Part shown: in pieces, positions 61,915 to 64,000 of the stretch
Layout: the number at the start of each line of letters is the position of its first letter
Position numbering within the stretch: position 1 is the stretch's first letter
NCBI GenBank assembly: GCA_964385695.1
Contig: CAYLQA010000007.1
Location: 1-64,000, forward strand
Length of the DNA: 64,000 nucleotides
Source: CAYLQA01 sp964385695
GTDB lineage: Bacteria > Desulfobacterota > Desulfobulbia > Desulfobulbales > Desulfurivibrionaceae
Reading direction: 5' to 3'
Translations under genes and position numbers: made by a program
Notes under the pieces: generated by a model
What the model saw: only the letters and a program-made list of their open reading frames with translations
What the model was told of the DNA's origin: nothing
Database searches by the model: none

Positions 61915-63504
61915 ATGCTGCTCGAAATCGATAACCTTCATACCGGCTTCTACTCGGACACAGGCTACAGCCAAGTCCTCTATGACGTCACAATGGGCTT
62001 TGATACAGGACAGACCGTGGCCCTGGTTGGAGAATCCGGCTCAGGCAAATCAGTGACCGCCCTATCCGTTTTGCGCCTGCTTGAGGAACAAGCCACCAAG
62101 ATGAGCGGCCGTATTCTTTTTGAGGGTAAGGACCTCTTAAAGGCAAATGAGGCGCGCCTGCGCCAGATCCGGGGCAACCGAATCGCTATGATTTTCCAGG
62201 AACCCATGACTTCGCTCAACCCGGTGTACTCAATCGGCAGTCAGCTCATAGAACCAATCATGCTCCACCAACAGCTGGATAAAGAGCAAGCCAGGGCGAA
62301 GGCCATTTCGCTACTTGATCGCACCGGTATTCCTGATCCTGCAAGCCGTATGGAAAGCTTTGCCCATCAGCTCTCCGGCGGGCAACGGCAAAGGGTGATG
62401 ATTGCCATGGCCCTTGCCTGTAAGCCGAGCCTGCTCATTGCCGATGAGCCGACAACAGCACTTGATGTAACGATCCAGGCTCAAATATTAGAGTTGCTGC
62501 AGGAGATTCAGCAGGAAATGGGCATGGCTATTCTACTCATTACCCATGATCTTAATATGGTCGAAAAAATTGCCGATCATGTGCACATTATGCAAAACGG
62601 CAAAATCGTCGAACACGGCGCAACACATGATGTTTTTAAAGAGCCGCAGCACGAATACACCAAACACCTGCTCAGCTCGGTTCCCCATGGCCGTCCCGAG
62701 GCAAAGGAAGAAAAGCCCCCCCTGCTCAGCCTTAATAACCTGCGCTGCCACTTCCCCATCAAAAGAGGTTTTTTCAAAAAAACCGTGGGCCAGATAAAGG
62801 CTGTGGATGAGGTAACGCTGACGATTCGTGAGGGTACGACCTTTGGTGTGGTTGGCGAATCCGGTTCCGGCAAAAGCACTCTGGGTATGTCTATTTTGAA
62901 TCTAGTCAACAGCAAGGGGGAAATTCTTTATAAGGGCCGAGATCTGCAACAGGTGTCCTCACGCCAATGGCAGCCGCTGCGCAAGGAGTTGCAGGTTGTA
63001 TTTCAGGACCCGTTTTCTTCCCTTTCACCACGCCTCAATGTCGGGCAGATCATTGCCGAAGGTTTGCAGGTGCATGGCATGGGCAATAAACAGGAGCAGG
63101 AGGAAATTGTCACCCAGGCACTTTTGGAGGTCGGCCTCGAACCTGAGATGCGGGAAAGGTATCCCCATGAGTTTTCAGGCGGCCAACGGCAGCGCATAGC
63201 CATTGCCAGGGCCATAGTGCTTGAACCAAAATTCCTTGTGTTGGATGAACCGACCAGTGCTCTGGACATGACGATCCAGGCCCAGATTATCGACCTGCTC
63301 AAGGCACTTCAGGCAAAACACAACATCACCTATCTCTTTATCTCACATGACCTGCGGGTGGTGAGAGCTTTGGCCGACGATGTGGCGGTGATGCAGCAAG
63401 GGAAAATTGTGGAAATGGGCCGGGCGGAAGAATTGTTCAAAGCGCCCAGGCACCCCTACACCCGAACGCTCTTCTCAGCAGCCTTTGATCTGGCCGCAGC
63501 TTAA
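61915..63504 (+). CDS. yejF: Two-domain ABC importer ATPase, YejF
   Basis: 529 residues with two complete ATPase domains: Walker A GESGSGKSVTALSVL and GESGSGKSTLGMSIL, signatures LSGGQRQRVMIAMAL and FSGGQRQRIAIARAI, and Walker B motifs LLIADEPTTALD and FLVLDEPTSALD. Fused domains energise both permease subunits, matching YejF. Its start lies two bases after the yejE stop. It converges on pepA. Confidence 0.96.
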   Translation: MLLEIDNLHTGFYSDTGYSQVLYDVTMGFDTGQTVALVGESGSGKSVTALSVLRLLEEQATKMSGRILFEGKDLLKANEARLRQIRGNRIAMIFQEPMTSLNPVYSIGSQLIEPIMLHQQLDKEQARAKAISLLDRTGIPDPASRMESFAHQLSGGQRQRVMIAMALACKPSLLIADEPTTALDVTIQAQILELLQEIQQEMGMAILLITHDLNMVEKIADHVHIMQNGKIVEHGATHDVFKEPQHEYTKHLLSSVPHGRPEAKEEKPPLLSLNNLRCHFPIKRGFFKKTVGQIKAVDEVTLTIREGTTFGVVGESGSGKSTLGMSILNLVNSKGEILYKGRDLQQVSSRQWQPLRKELQVVFQDPFSSLSPRLNVGQIIAEGLQVHGMGNKQEQEEIVTQALLEVGLEPEMRERYPHEFSGGQRQRIAIARAIVLEPKFLVLDEPTSALDMTIQAQIIDLLKALQAKHNITYLFISHDLRVVRALADDVAVMQQGKIVEMGRAEELFKAPRHPYTRTLFSAAFDLAAA

Positions 63505-63508
63505 TTCT

Positions 63509-64000
63509 TTATTTCCGCCAATTTTTGATCAACTCAAAAAGGATGCGCACGCCCACGCCGGACGGTCCTTTGGGCACATATGACTTCTCGGTAAAATTCC
63601 AGGCCGTACCGGCAATATCAAGATGAGCCCACGGTGTATCACCGACAAATTCCTGCAAAAAAGCACCAGCGGTAATAGTGCCGGCAGCACGATTGCCAAT
63701 ATTAGAAAGATCAGCAATGGTGGATTTGAGCTGTTTCGTGTATTCAGGCCCAAGGGGCAGGCGCCAGACAGGTTCGCCACTTTCCTCACCCGCGCTGATA
63801 AGCCTTTCGCACAAATCATCATCGTTAGAGAGCAGTCCGGTGCGATGATGGCCTAAGCCGATGATAACGGCACCCGTTAAGGTGGCCATATCAACAACCA
63901 TGTCCGGCTTGAATTTTTTGATGCCGTAGGCCAGAGCATCGGCCAGAATCAGCCTGCCCTCGGCATCGGTGTTTTTGACCTCAACGGTCTTGCCGCCATA
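63509..64000 (-). CDS. pepA: Leucyl aminopeptidase, C-terminal part, cut by the window end
   Basis: Only the last 164 residues are here; the N-terminal part lies beyond 64000. The visible frame includes the active-site motif NTDAEGRL (upstream of 63901) and the later VVDMATLTGA, AHLDIAGTAW and GATGVGVRIL-type end seen as GPSGVGVRILFEL. These are the metal-binding and catalytic segments of M17 cytosol aminopeptidases, which cleave N-terminal residues from peptides with two zinc ions. A peptide importer next door makes a shared role in peptide use plausible. Confidence 0.93.
   Translation of the reverse strand, partial: YGGKTVEVKNTDAEGRLILADALAYGIKKFKPDMVVDMATLTGAVIIGLGHHRTGLLSNDDDLCERLISAGEESGEPVWRLPLGPEYTKQLKSTIADLSNIGNRAAGTITAGAFLQEFVGDTPWAHLDIAGTAWNFTEKSYVPKGPSGVGVRILFELIKNWRK

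Noticed and set aside
1..64000. CRISPR arrays, tRNA and rRNA genes
   Set aside because: No regularly spaced direct repeats, tRNA cloverleaf or rRNA-like sequence was seen in intergenic regions by eye; a dedicated tRNA and CRISPR scan would confirm.

Overview
The window is a Gram-negative chromosome segment. It carries lpxB, gmhA, a TonB-dependent receptor and several beta-barrel or Lol/AsmA-type envelope proteins. The gene mix fits an anaerobic member of the Desulfobacterota, most likely Desulfobulbales-like: hemC next to a cobA-hemD fusion, rubrerythrin, TrpB2, many two-component and HDOD/EAL signalling genes, a geopeptide-type radical SAM cluster, and a gene that appears to encode selenocysteine. 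The taxonomic placement is inference. I saw no tRNA, rRNA, CRISPR array or prophage.

Layout. 1-1200: accessory edge with a truncated IS200-like transposase and a higBA toxin-antitoxin pair. 1.3-8.9 kb: a RiPP-like radical SAM maturase with a 28-residue Cys-Cys precursor, a TonB receptor, then a divergent sensory operon (periplasmic binding protein, histidine kinase, two response regulators). 8.9-11 kb: lpxB and an oxidoreductase. 11.2-21 kb (+): Na+-dependent transporter, a giant AsmA-like protein, an MscS channel, and the oxidative pentose phosphate operon gnd-zwf-pgl. 21-27.3 kb (-): PilZ, TPR, sbcC and sbcD. 27.4-32.2 kb: lipoprotein, nadC, and a second binding-protein/hybrid-kinase pair. 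32.3-35.5 kb (-): an ECF sigma / anti-sigma / secreted coiled-coil / TPR-barrel module with a good self-type promoter. 35.6-43 kb: HDOD protein, then a minus-strand run srkA-like kinase, methyltransferase, selenoprotein, gmhA, deoxyhypusine-synthase-like protein, hemC, cobA-hemD. 43-52.4 kb: rubrerythrin, trpB2, dacB, an RNA methyltransferase, a GGDEF-EAL protein, leuDC. 52.8-64 kb (+): an HD-GAF protein, then a yejABEF-type oligopeptide ABC importer whose operon is interrupted by a third binding-protein/hybrid-kinase pair and a structured repeat; the window ends inside pepA (-).

The strongest unusual signals are these. (1) A 77-residue [2Fe-2S] metallochaperone-like selenoprotein at 40777-41010 with an in-frame UGA and a fitting SECIS hairpin, which conventional gene calling would cut at 55 residues or miss. 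(2) The geopeptide-like RiPP pair with a UUCG terminator between precursor and maturase. (3) Three independent pairs of an orphan periplasmic binding protein with a membrane histidine kinase. (4) A two-copy structured repeat with a compensatory base change. (5) A Cys-rich C-terminal domain with CxxC-X29-CPEC spacing shared by two otherwise unrelated signalling proteins.
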